Part shown: one piece after another, positions 21,133-30,052 of the stretch | Layout of the letters: each line of letters opens with the position of its first letter | How positions within the stretch are numbered: position 1 is the first letter of the stretch | The notes under the pieces: model-generated | What the model was told of the DNA's origin: nothing | Database searches by the model: none | Seen by the model: the letters and a program-made list of their open reading frames with translations, nothing else | Assembly: GCA_903910645.1 (NCBI GenBank) | Contig: CAIWAD010000158.1 | Coordinates: 1-64,000 of the forward strand | DNA from: an uncultured bacterium | Lineage (GTDB): Bacteria; CAIWAD01 | Length of the DNA stretch: 64,000 nt | Reading direction: 5' to 3' | Position numbers and translations under genes: made by a program

Positions 21133-22413
21133 CTACAGCAGCATGTCCAGCGCGCCGCGCAGATCGGCTTCCAGATCCACCACCGCTTCCAACCCCACGC
21201 TTAGACGGATCATGGCCGGTCCGATGCCAGCCATGGCCTTGGTTTCATCATCCAGGTCGCTGTGCGTCATGGTGGATGGGTGTTCCACCAAACTTTCCGT
21301 GCCTCCCAGACTGACGGCCAGCTTGCAGATCTCCACCGCGTCCAGCACGCGGAAGGCCTCCGCCTCGCCGCCCTTCACATCAAAGGAGATGAGGCTGCCG
21401 GAGCCCTGACACTGGCGACTCCAGATGGCGTTCTGCGCCTCATCCAGGTGACCCGGATAATAGACCCGTGCCACGGCGGGATGAGCGGCCAGCATCCTGG
21501 CCAAATGCAGGGCTGTTTCCTGCTGCTTCTCCATGCGCACGCTCAGGGTTTCAAGGCTGCGCAGCAGCAACCAACAGGTGAAGGGCTCGGCCATGGTCCC
21601 TAGAATGGTGCGATACACGCCCACTTCCTGAAGCAGACGGCTGCTGCCGAGCAAGGCCCCGGCCACCAGATCGCTGTGGCCGCCCAGGAACTTGGTGGCG
21701 CTGTAGACGCTCAAATCCGCCCCGCATTGCAGCGGCTGTTGAAAAAGCGGGCCCAGAAAAGTGTTGTCCACCACCAGCAGAATCTCCTGGCCCTCGGGCG
21801 GCGTGCCCACGCGCTGGATGACTTCACGCAGGGCTGCCAGATCCGTCATGCAGTTGGTGGGGTTGGAAGGGCTTTCCACATAAACCAGCCGCACGCGCCC
21901 CGGCCGCTCACGCAATAGCTTTTCCACCTGGGCGGCGGCGTCCGTGCCGGCCCTGACCCGATGCACGGGCGTGTTCCAGCGCGGACAAATGTGCTCGAAA
22001 TAGAAGTCCGTGCCGCCGTAGACGGGATTGGTGCTGATGATCTCCTGCCCCGGAGCCACCAGGCTGAGCAGGGTGGTGGTGATGGCGCTCATGCCGCTGC
22101 TGAACACGAGGCCCTGTTCGGCGCCCTCCCAGCAGGCCAGGCGATTCTCCAGGATCTCCAGATCCGGATTGTTCAGGCGGGAATAAATGAGGCCCATTTC
22201 CGGGTCGCGGCTGGGATCGCGCTCCTTCAGGCCATAGGCCCATTCGAAGTAGCGCTTGCCTTCGGCGGAATTGCGGAAGGCAAATGTGCTGGTCAGGAAG
22301 ACGGGCGGCTTGACGGATCCTTCCGAAAGAAAAGGATCGTAGCCATAGCCCATCATCAAGGTCTGGGGGTCGAAGGGACGCCCGGTGCGGGCGGAGTGGC
22401 GGTGGTGGCTCAT
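21133..22413 (-). CDS. cystathionine gamma-synthase family PLP enzyme
   Basis: SVKPPVFLTSTFAF, YSRLNNPDLEILENRLACWEGAEQGLVFSSGMSAI, YSATKFLGGHSDLVAGAL. Confidence 0.92.
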   Translation of the reverse strand: MSHHRHSARTGRPFDPQTLMMGYGYDPFLSEGSVKPPVFLTSTFAFRNSAEGKRYFEWAYGLKERDPSRDPEMGLIYSRLNNPDLEILENRLACWEGAEQGLVFSSGMSAITTTLLSLVAPGQEIISTNPVYGGTDFYFEHICPRWNTPVHRVRAGTDAAAQVEKLLRERPGRVRLVYVESPSNPTNCMTDLAALREVIQRVGTPPEGQEILLVVDNTFLGPLFQQPLQCGADLSVYSATKFLGGHSDLVAGALLGSSRLLQEVGVYRTILGTMAEPFTCWLLLRSLETLSVRMEKQQETALHLARMLAAHPAVARVYYPGHLDEAQNAIWSRQCQGSGSLISFDVKGGEAEAFRVLDAVEICKLAVSLGGTESLVEHPSTMTHSDLDDETKAMAGIGPAMIRLSVGLEAVVDLEADLRGALDMLL

Positions 22414-22537
22414 GGAGCCCTCCAGCTGCTTGGATGAAGGTTGTGGGATGCGCGGCGGGGAACAGCTCAGCGGGGCGGCGAACTGCCGGATTCCCGACCC
22501 CAATGCAGGGCGGGACGGGGGGCGGAAGAGTGTCGGC

Positions 22538-23590
22538 TCATGTCTGCGCACCCTCCATGGTGCGCTGGGTGGCGAAAAGCTCCAGCACGGCGGGGAGGAT
22601 TTCCTGGGGATCCAGATCCTGCAAACAGGCCAAAGTGCCCAGGGGACAACGGCGATGGCCGTGGATGCCGCAAGGCACGCACTCCAGCCGATGCTGGAAG
22701 ATGCGGTCCCGTTGGCCACGAGGTCCAAAGCCGAATTCCGGCACGGTGGATCCAAAAATGGCGAAGGTGGGCACGCCGGCCGCCTGGGCCAGATGGAGGG
22801 GCGCGCTGTCGTTCACCAATGCCAGTCGGCACAATCGCAAAGCCTGGAAACTCTCACGCAGGGTGAACGCTCCGGCCAGGTTGTGCACGCGATGTTTGCG
22901 GCAATTGTGCACTTCTGCGGCGACTTCCTGGCACAGGGCCTGGTCGGCGGGTCCACCCAGCAGCACGATGTCCGCCGGCGTGGCCTCCAGGATCAAATCC
23001 GCCAGGCGTCCGAAATGGGAAGCCGGCCAGCATTTGGTGGCCCACAAAGAGGCCGGCGCCATGGCCACGGGAAGCAGCAGTCCGCGTTCCTCGAACGAAG
23101 AGCGCACGCGGGCTTCCTCGGCGGGATCTTTGTGAAGAGTGGGCATGGCCTGGGCAGGATCCTGCTCATCCCGCGGTCCGGCCAGTGCCAGGTTGCGCTC
23201 CACTTCATGCAGCGCGCGATTGTCGTAGACCAGCTCCGTGTAGGCCAGAGTTCCCACCGCGCTGGCGAAACCCACCCGCTCGTAGGCGTCACTGAACCAG
23301 GCCAGGGCGCTGCTGCGCAGACTGCGATGGGGCACAATCACCCGATCCACCCGCAAGGCCTTCAGCTGGCGCACCAGTTGGCGGAAAGCCGACCAGCCCT
23401 TGTCCCGGCCGCGCTTGTCGTAAACAATCAGTTCGTCCAGCCGGGGATCACCGTGGAAGAGCGGGGCGCAGGCCGGATTCACCACAAGACCCAGCCATTC
23501 CAGGTCCGACTCCCGGCGCAGGCGGTCCAGCAGGGGCGTCAGCAGAATCAGATCGCCGGGGAAGGCGGTATGGATGACGAGATTGCGCAT
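22538..23590 (-). CDS. glycosyltransferase family 9 / heptosyltransferase-like protein
   Basis: MRNLVIHTAFPGDLILLTPLLDRL, LVNDSAPLHLAQAAGVPTFAIFGSTVPEFGFGP. Confidence 0.88.
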   Translation of the reverse strand: MRNLVIHTAFPGDLILLTPLLDRLRRESDLEWLGLVVNPACAPLFHGDPRLDELIVYDKRGRDKGWSAFRQLVRQLKALRVDRVIVPHRSLRSSALAWFSDAYERVGFASAVGTLAYTELVYDNRALHEVERNLALAGPRDEQDPAQAMPTLHKDPAEEARVRSSFEERGLLLPVAMAPASLWATKCWPASHFGRLADLILEATPADIVLLGGPADQALCQEVAAEVHNCRKHRVHNLAGAFTLRESFQALRLCRLALVNDSAPLHLAQAAGVPTFAIFGSTVPEFGFGPRGQRDRIFQHRLECVPCGIHGHRRCPLGTLACLQDLDPQEILPAVLELFATQRTMEGAQT

Positions 23591-23649
23591 GGTGTGAAGA
23601 ACATAACAGTAGCCACCCACCAATGACTCTCGGACTCGACGCGCGAATC

Positions 23650-23712
23650 TGTCATTCCCACGAAAGCAGGAATCCAGGCTGACAAGGGATCCCGGCGTTC
23701 GCTGGGATGACA
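23650..23712. repeat. 63-bp interspersed inverted-repeat element, copy 1
   Basis: TGTCATTCCC...GGGATGACA; reverse complement aligns to 39739-39801 over its full length with about 10 mismatches by eye. Confidence 0.75.
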
Positions 23713-23782
23713 GTCTTTTAAGAGCGGGAACCGCATTTGCCAAGAAGGAAATCCGAGGCTCGAGGACGAGCGAATCATTCCA

Positions 23783-24382
23783 TTAGAGCTTCAACAGGAA
23801 GCAGGAACGGCAATGGAAGTCCGGGCTCTCTGAAGGGTGGGACAAGGCCCAGAACTCCCGCGTTCCATCCTGCCGCTGCAAGATGGCGCTGATTCCCAGC
23901 TCCAGGCCCTGGGCAGGATCAAGCGCCAGGCGGTTCAGCTCCAGCGCCACGCGGAAGCCCAAATGGCCCGTCACCCGATGGTGCTTGGTGGACAGCGTGC
24001 ATAGCGCCGTTTCATGGCGCATGCCCTGGCGGGGCGCGTTGAACGCATAGGCCGCCCAGTGGCCCTCCAGCGCCATGTTGAACTCATGATAACCCGCAGA
24101 GCCTGGCGTGGCCAGGAAGGCCTCAAAACAGGTGGCCTGCCACAAGCCGTCCAAGCGGCGCGGCGTGTCCTCGGCCAGAGGCAGGACAAGATCCTCCAGC
24201 TCCCCTTCCAGCACATAGCGAATGGCCAACCGGTGGCCTTCCAGGCGCAGGCGGGCACGCAGGGTGCGCGGGCGGGGCGGAGGCTGGAATGGCAAGAGCC
24301 AGGCCTCCCGAGCCAGCACTCCCGGGGCGCCTGGGCGGGTTTCGCGCTCCAGCAGGCTGGATGCCAACACGGCGTCTACCAT
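23783..24382 (-). CDS. DOMON-like domain protein
   Basis: LDGLWQATCFEAFLATPGSAGYHEFNMALEGHWAAYAFNAPRQGMR resembles bacterial DOMON-like proteins; TGATG overlap with BCCP gene. Confidence 0.6.
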   Translation of the reverse strand: MVDAVLASSLLERETRPGAPGVLAREAWLLPFQPPPRPRTLRARLRLEGHRLAIRYVLEGELEDLVLPLAEDTPRRLDGLWQATCFEAFLATPGSAGYHEFNMALEGHWAAYAFNAPRQGMRHETALCTLSTKHHRVTGHLGFRVALELNRLALDPAQGLELGISAILQRQDGTREFWALSHPSESPDFHCRSCFLLKL

Positions 24383-24873
24383 CAGGCGAAGTCCACCAAT
24401 ACCGTGCCCTTTTCCACACCCTGTCCCTCCTGCACACGCACGGCCGCCACCACGGCGGCGCGGGGCGCCTTCAACTCGTTCTCCATCTTCATGGCTTCCA
24501 CAATGACCAGCCCCTGGCCCTTGGCCACCTCCTGTCCGGCCTGCACCAGCACCTTCACCACACGACCGGGCATGGGCACCACCAGGTGCAAGGCCGCGTC
24601 CTCTTCAGCGCCAGCTCCGAAGCCAGCGAAACGGTGCTCCAGCTCCGTCAGCACGCGACAGTCCAGCTCACGGCCGTCCACCCGCCAGCGATGCGGGCCC
24701 AGCCGCTCCACGCGATGCACGCGGTCCCCCACCTTCACACTCAGGAGGCCGTCCAGCGTCTGCACATCCACGGACCACTCCCCGTCGGGAAGACACAAGA
24801 CGCCTTCATGGCCCTCGCCCTTCCAGGCCAGGTCCCGGGGGCCATCCGGACCCATCGCCACAAAGCGCTTCAT
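24382..24873 (-). CDS. biotin carboxyl carrier protein-type biotin/lipoyl attachment protein
   Basis: VVPMPGRVVKVLVQAGQEVAKGQGLVIVEAMKMENELKAP. Confidence 0.9.
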   Translation of the reverse strand: MKRFVAMGPDGPRDLAWKGEGHEGVLCLPDGEWSVDVQTLDGLLSVKVGDRVHRVERLGPHRWRVDGRELDCRVLTELEHRFAGFGAGAEEDAALHLVVPMPGRVVKVLVQAGQEVAKGQGLVIVEAMKMENELKAPRAAVVAAVRVQEGQGVEKGTVLVDFA

Positions 24874-26369
24874 GCTCCCCTCCGATGCTGCCAGCGCCAG
24901 CCGCTCTCCTGCTCCGCCCCCCGCATCTCTGTCTGTGCGGCTTCCCCTCCGGCATCCGCCCGCTCCAGCAGGCCTGCCAGCTCCGCCGCCAGGCGCTCGT
25001 GGGCGGTGGCCTCGCCCTGACGCTCCTCCGGCCTCCAATGCTCGGCAATGAAGTGGGTGGTGGTAACACCGCCCTGGAAGACCGGATGCTCCATCACCCA
25101 TCGGCAGAAGTCCAGATTGTGGGCTACTCCCTGCAGGCGGTACTCGCCCAGGGCGCGATGCATGCGCGCAATGGCCGCGGCGCGATCCTGGCCCCACACG
25201 CTCAGCTTGGCCAGCATGGGATCGTAGTGCACGCTCACTTCGCCGCCAGTCTCCACGCCGCTGTCCAGGCGCACACCGGGACCGGTGGGCGGAAGATGCA
25301 GGCGGATTTTCCCCGTGTCCGGCAGAAAACCCTGCATGGGATCTTCGGCGCACACGCGGCACTCAATGGCGTGGCCACGGGCCTGAATGTCCTCCTGGCG
25401 CAATTCCAGGGGAAGTCCCGCCGCCACGCGCAGTTGCTCGCGCACCAGATCCAGGCCGGTGACCCATTCGGTGACGGGATGCTCCACCTGTAAACGCGTG
25501 TTCATTTCCAGGAAATAGCAGCGGCGGTGCCGGTCCACCAGGAACTCGATGGTGCCGGCGTTCACATAGCCCACCGCCTGGGCGGCTTTCACCGCTATGG
25601 CGCAAAGCTCGGCGCGCAATTCTGGTGTAACAAAGGCGCTGGGGCTCTCCTCCACCACCTTTTGGTGTCTGCGCTGGATGCTGCACTCCCGCTCACCCAG
25701 ATGCAGAACCCTGCCATGGGCATCCGCCAGGATCTGCACCTCGATGTGGTGCGGCTCCTCCACGAATTTCTCCAGGTACACGGCCCCGTCGCCAAAAGCG
25801 CCTTCCGCCTCCCGGCGGGCGGCTTCCAGCGCGGACAGGAAGGCGGATTCCTCCGCCACCAGGCGCATGCCTTTGCCGCCTCCTCCCGCGGCCGCCTTGA
25901 GCATGACTGGAAAGCCAATCTCCCTGGCAATGTCCAGCGCAAGGGCGGGATCCGTGATGGCCTCCTCCGTGCCCGGCACCACCGGCACACCGGCGCGCAG
26001 CATGGCCTGGCGGGCCGCGGTCTTGGATCCCATGGCCTCGATGACTTCCGGTGGCGGTCCCACGAAGATCAGCCCCGCATCCGCACAGGAGCGGGCAAAG
26101 GCCGCATTCTCCGACAGGAAGCCGTAGCCGGGATGGATGGCATCCACGCCCAGGCGCAGGGCCTCCTCGATGATGCGTCCCGCGCGCAAGTAGCTTTCGC
26201 GGCTGGGGGCCGGCCCCAGGCAGACGGCCTCGTGGGCCTGGGCCACATGGGGGGCCCGGCGGTCCGCCTCTGAATACACCGCCACGGTGGCGATGCCCAT
26301 CTCCCGGGCCGTGCGGATCACCCGCAGGGCAATTTCACCGCGATTGGCGATGAGCACTTTGCGCACCAT
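24870..26369 (-). CDS. biotin carboxylase (acetyl/acyl-CoA carboxylase subunit)
   Basis: VLIANRGEIALRVIRTAREMGI, HPGYGFLSENAAFA, GGGGKGMR, EMNTRLQVEHPVTEWVTGLDLV. Confidence 0.94.
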   Translation of the reverse strand: MVRKVLIANRGEIALRVIRTAREMGIATVAVYSEADRRAPHVAQAHEAVCLGPAPSRESYLRAGRIIEEALRLGVDAIHPGYGFLSENAAFARSCADAGLIFVGPPPEVIEAMGSKTAARQAMLRAGVPVVPGTEEAITDPALALDIAREIGFPVMLKAAAGGGGKGMRLVAEESAFLSALEAARREAEGAFGDGAVYLEKFVEEPHHIEVQILADAHGRVLHLGERECSIQRRHQKVVEESPSAFVTPELRAELCAIAVKAAQAVGYVNAGTIEFLVDRHRRCYFLEMNTRLQVEHPVTEWVTGLDLVREQLRVAAGLPLELRQEDIQARGHAIECRVCAEDPMQGFLPDTGKIRLHLPPTGPGVRLDSGVETGGEVSVHYDPMLAKLSVWGQDRAAAIARMHRALGEYRLQGVAHNLDFCRWVMEHPVFQGGVTTTHFIAEHWRPEERQGEATAHERLAAELAGLLERADAGGEAAQTEMRGAEQESGWRWQHRRGA

Positions 26370-26392
26370 GCGCACTCCCGCTTGTCCGCCCA

Positions 26393-27094
26393 TCACGCCG
26401 GCGGTGTGGTTGTGTTTGTGGGTGGGAAGTCCAGCCGCCAGGATCGCGGACGCCGCTCTTCCACCAAAGTCCAATGCGCTGGCGGCGCAAGGATCTGGTG
26501 GGCGTGGGGCCACTCCAGCCAAAGGTCCAGGGCCCCATGGGCCGCCAGGGCGCTCAGGCCCGCCTCCAATGTGGCGGCGTCCAATTGGCCGGGAGCCCAG
26601 CGGCCCTCATCCCCATCCAGCTCCGCGCCCTCGGGCAGGCTGCCTTCAGCCTTTCCCGCCAAAGCCGTGCGGCGCAAATGCCAATGACAGACACCGGGCT
26701 CTTCCAGAAAGCCCAACTCTTTCAAACGATGTTCCAGGGCGGGTGGCAAGCGGTCCAAAGCCTCCTGAGGCAGGCGCAGGAATGAAACTCCACGACGCCG
26801 GGCTTCTGCTTCAACGGCCTCCACCAGTCGCCGCAGGCTGCCGCTCCACGCGCCCTCCCAGGGCAGGCGCAACAAGCCCACACGCAAGCCCTTGTCCTCC
26901 CGGGCAAGCAGCAGACGGCCCAGGATGCGGCCCTCTTCCCTTAGCCACCACAACAAGGCGGGCTCGGAGGCACCTTCCTTGAAGAGTCCGCGCACCTGGT
27001 TCCACACGGTTTTGCGCGCGGTGGAAGACTTCTCCTCCCGGCACCAGACCTCCACTTCGGCGGCGGCCAGGGAAGCAACCCGGGGTGCGGCCAT
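26393..27094 (-). CDS. hypothetical protein, possibly GNAT-like
   Basis: Tightly packed between biotin carboxylase and M16C genes; GRLLLAREDKGLRVGLLRLPWEG...LEHRLKELGFLEEPGVCHWHL loosely GNAT-like. Confidence 0.6.
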   Translation of the reverse strand: MAAPRVASLAAAEVEVWCREEKSSTARKTVWNQVRGLFKEGASEPALLWWLREEGRILGRLLLAREDKGLRVGLLRLPWEGAWSGSLRRLVEAVEAEARRRGVSFLRLPQEALDRLPPALEHRLKELGFLEEPGVCHWHLRRTALAGKAEGSLPEGAELDGDEGRWAPGQLDAATLEAGLSALAAHGALDLWLEWPHAHQILAPPAHWTLVEERRPRSWRLDFPPTNTTTPPA

Positions 27095-30042
27095 CAGGCG
27101 CTCCGCCCGGGAGTGCCCAGCGCCTCCTCGGCTTCAATCACCAGCCCCTGCACCACATCCGGGCGCAGCATGGCCTGGGGACAAACCACCACCCGACGCT
27201 CGCCGCCATCGTCCGCCAGCCAGCGGGAAGCACATTCCGCCACATCAGCGGCGGTGGCGTCCAACAGGCCCTGGCGGTACTGGTTGCGCAGTTCCAGACT
27301 TACGCCATGCAGGGCATGCTGGAAGGAACGTGAGGCCCGCTCGTGGGGAAGCAAGGGGCGGTCCAGTCGGCGCAGGGCCTCGATCTTGGCCCGATCCAAC
27401 TCCTCACGGGAGATTTGCGCGCCAAGGGCCAAGCGACGCACCTCGTCGAAATCCGCCCAGGTGCCGGCAATGCGCGGATCCCGCCAACTGACGAAACTGA
27501 ACACACGCTGGCCGGAATCGTAGGTGGCCATGGCGCCATAGGCTCCGCCCTTGGCGCGGATGCGCTCGTACAAGGGCTGTTCCATCCATGCTGCCAGCAG
27601 GCTAAGACGCGCGGCGTCAGGATCGCCAAGGGAAGGCGCCACGCGGCTTTCCGCCACGAAAGCACCGTCCACATCCACCAGCAAGGCGCGGGCTGCACGC
27701 GTGGCGGTGGCGGCACCCTGGGGCAGTCTCTCGTCCTGCCCTTGCAGAGGCAGCGAGTTCAGCAGATTTTCCAGACCCGGACGCACAGCCTGCATATCGG
27801 CGCCATCGGCACAGAGCAGGGCCTGGCGTCCACGCTGGGAAAGGCAGCGCTCCAACAGGGCCTGCAGACGCTGGCCCAGGCTCTCATCGGCTGGATCCAG
27901 GGCCGCCAGGTGGCGCAGGAAGCCCAGCCCCTCCGCCTGCTCCACGCAGGACCCAATGGGGCTTAAGGCATGCTGGCTGGCCTGCATGGCAATCTGCGAG
28001 GCGCCTCCCGCCAGCTCGCCGTGCAGCCCCGCTTGCCGCATGCGCAAAAGTTCCGACACTCGACGGGCATCGTGCAGATCCGGACGGCGCAGGAGGTCCT
28101 CAATCATGGACAGCCAGTCCTCATGGCGGCGGGCCAGGGCATGGAAGCCCACATGCAAATGGTGCACGGACTTGAACTCCACGGCCTCCAGGCTGTGGTG
28201 GCTGCCCAGGCTGACGCCGCCGCTAAGGCCGCGCAGTCGGCGTTCAGAGGCCTCCGTGCCCAGGCCGGCGTGGCTGATGCGCGTGATCCAGCCCATCAGA
28301 TCCACCAGGGCCAGGTCGGGATCCCGGGGATCCAGTGGCAGGGCCAGCTTCACATGGGCCAGGCCATTCACCGGCTGATCGTGCACATGCAAGACGCCGC
28401 CCGCCAGTTGGAACTCCGTGCCCGGCCACACCGTGGACTGGCGGGGCTGACGCGCGGGGTCCAGCACGGGCATGCAGCTGAGATCCCCCTGATTCCCACG
28501 CCAGGCCTCCACCCGGCGCGCCTCCTGCACCAGAGTGTGGCAGGCCTCCTCATCCATGGCGGCGCGCTGCTCCGCCAGACGGTGGGCCAGCTGCTCCTCC
28601 CGGGCCTCCACAGCGCCTTCCCTGGGTTCCAGCTCAAGGCGCAGGCGCTCCGGGTTTTCCAGCAACCAGCGGCGGATGAGACCCGGCAGGAAGTCCGGAT
28701 CCAGAGCATCCTTGCGCAGGGATTCCAGCAGGAGATCGTTGCGCAGCATGGGGGCAGGATCGCCCCCCGCCATCCAATGCGGCATGCTGAAGTAGAGCAG
28801 GGAGAGGCCCCAGGGCATGCCCCACACGCGGCTCTGCTCGCGGTTCTCCAGTTCGAAGCGGTCCAGGGCCGCCTGCAGCTGGCCAGGATCCAGACCATCC
28901 CGGGCCAAGGCTGTCAAGGCCTCCAGCACCACCCGCTCCACGGCTTCGGCGCTGCCCTTCTCCACACCTTTCAAGCCAATGCCAAAGGTGAGGCTTGCGC
29001 TGCCACTGTCCAGTCCCACTGGCGCCAGGGCCGGACCCAGGCCGCTCTGCAACAGGGCATGATTCAAGGGGGCGGCCAGCCCGCCGCACAACACTTCAAA
29101 CAGGAAGGCCAGACGCAGCATTTCCGGCATGTCCTGCTGGGAACACAGGCGCCACCCAACGGCGGCGAACCGCGGCGCGGGAGGGCCGCCCTTGCCGGCC
29201 AGGACGGGATAGTGGCCATCCACCACCACGGGGGCGCCCAGGGAGGGATGGGCCCCCAGCTCCAGGGCCTCCCGGTGTTCAAAGCCCTGGAAGGCCTGGT
29301 CCAGACGCGCCAGCGTGGACTCCAGTGCTTGGTTGCCAAAGGTGGCGGTCCAGGAGTTGCCGGGATGGTAGTGCCGTTCATGGAAGGCCCGCCACGCCTC
29401 CACGCTCAACTGGGGAATGGCCGCCGGATCTCCGCCGGATTCGTTGGCGTAGCAGAGGTCGGGCAGGAGCTCACGACGGAAGCGCCGGGCGAACTGGCCC
29501 TCGGCGCTGGACATGGCGGCTTTCATCTCATTGTAGACCACCCCGCGCAGAACCAGGGGCGTGGCCGGATTCTCCGCCTCCTGGAACTCAAGACGCCAGC
29601 CCTCCTGCAGGAAGGCCTCCTCCTCCAGCAAGGGGTGGAAGACGGCGTCCAGATAGCGCGTCAGCAAATTGTCCCAATCCTCGTCATTGGGCGTGGCAAA
29701 GGGATAGGCTGTGCGGTCCGGGCCGGTGAAGGCGTTAAGGAAGCTGTTCAGGCTGCGGCCGCGCAGCTCGGTGAACATTTTCACCGGGTATTGGCGGGAG
29801 CCCTCCAGCACCGTGTGCTCCAGGATGTGCGGCACGCCCGTGTCATCCTGGGGCAGAGTGCGCAGGCAGGTGATGAACACTTTCTCGTCCAGCTCGTGGC
29901 TGATGTGCAAATGGCGGGCGCCGGTGGCCTGGTGGCGCAGCTCCCAGCAATGGGCACGCAGGTTGGGCAAGTCGTTGCCCTTCTCCACAAGAAAGCCGTT
30001 GATCAGCTGGCCGGGTGCCAACAAGGGGTTGCGGGGATCCAT
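27094..30042 (-). CDS. M16C insulinase-family metalloprotease, presequence protease (PreP)-like
   Basis: HILEHTVLEGSRQYPVKMFTELRGRSLNSFLNAFTGPDRTAYPFAT with inverted HxxEH zinc motif; 982 aa. Confidence 0.93.
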   Translation of the reverse strand: MDPRNPLLAPGQLINGFLVEKGNDLPNLRAHCWELRHQATGARHLHISHELDEKVFITCLRTLPQDDTGVPHILEHTVLEGSRQYPVKMFTELRGRSLNSFLNAFTGPDRTAYPFATPNDEDWDNLLTRYLDAVFHPLLEEEAFLQEGWRLEFQEAENPATPLVLRGVVYNEMKAAMSSAEGQFARRFRRELLPDLCYANESGGDPAAIPQLSVEAWRAFHERHYHPGNSWTATFGNQALESTLARLDQAFQGFEHREALELGAHPSLGAPVVVDGHYPVLAGKGGPPAPRFAAVGWRLCSQQDMPEMLRLAFLFEVLCGGLAAPLNHALLQSGLGPALAPVGLDSGSASLTFGIGLKGVEKGSAEAVERVVLEALTALARDGLDPGQLQAALDRFELENREQSRVWGMPWGLSLLYFSMPHWMAGGDPAPMLRNDLLLESLRKDALDPDFLPGLIRRWLLENPERLRLELEPREGAVEAREEQLAHRLAEQRAAMDEEACHTLVQEARRVEAWRGNQGDLSCMPVLDPARQPRQSTVWPGTEFQLAGGVLHVHDQPVNGLAHVKLALPLDPRDPDLALVDLMGWITRISHAGLGTEASERRLRGLSGGVSLGSHHSLEAVEFKSVHHLHVGFHALARRHEDWLSMIEDLLRRPDLHDARRVSELLRMRQAGLHGELAGGASQIAMQASQHALSPIGSCVEQAEGLGFLRHLAALDPADESLGQRLQALLERCLSQRGRQALLCADGADMQAVRPGLENLLNSLPLQGQDERLPQGAATATRAARALLVDVDGAFVAESRVAPSLGDPDAARLSLLAAWMEQPLYERIRAKGGAYGAMATYDSGQRVFSFVSWRDPRIAGTWADFDEVRRLALGAQISREELDRAKIEALRRLDRPLLPHERASRSFQHALHGVSLELRNQYRQGLLDATAADVAECASRWLADDGGERRVVVCPQAMLRPDVVQGLVIEAEEALGTPGRSA

Positions 30043-30052
30043 TGTCCGGCTC

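Noticed and set aside
22414-22537. Possible SAM-type riboswitch upstream of the cystathionine gamma-synthase-like gene
   Set aside because: The gap is only about 125 bp and I could not fit a recognised SAM riboswitch core by eye.
23548-23778. 76-aa ORF containing CHPSERRDPLSAWIPAFVGMT
   Set aside because: Translation of the interspersed palindromic repeat, a well-known type of spurious peptide, not a protein gene.
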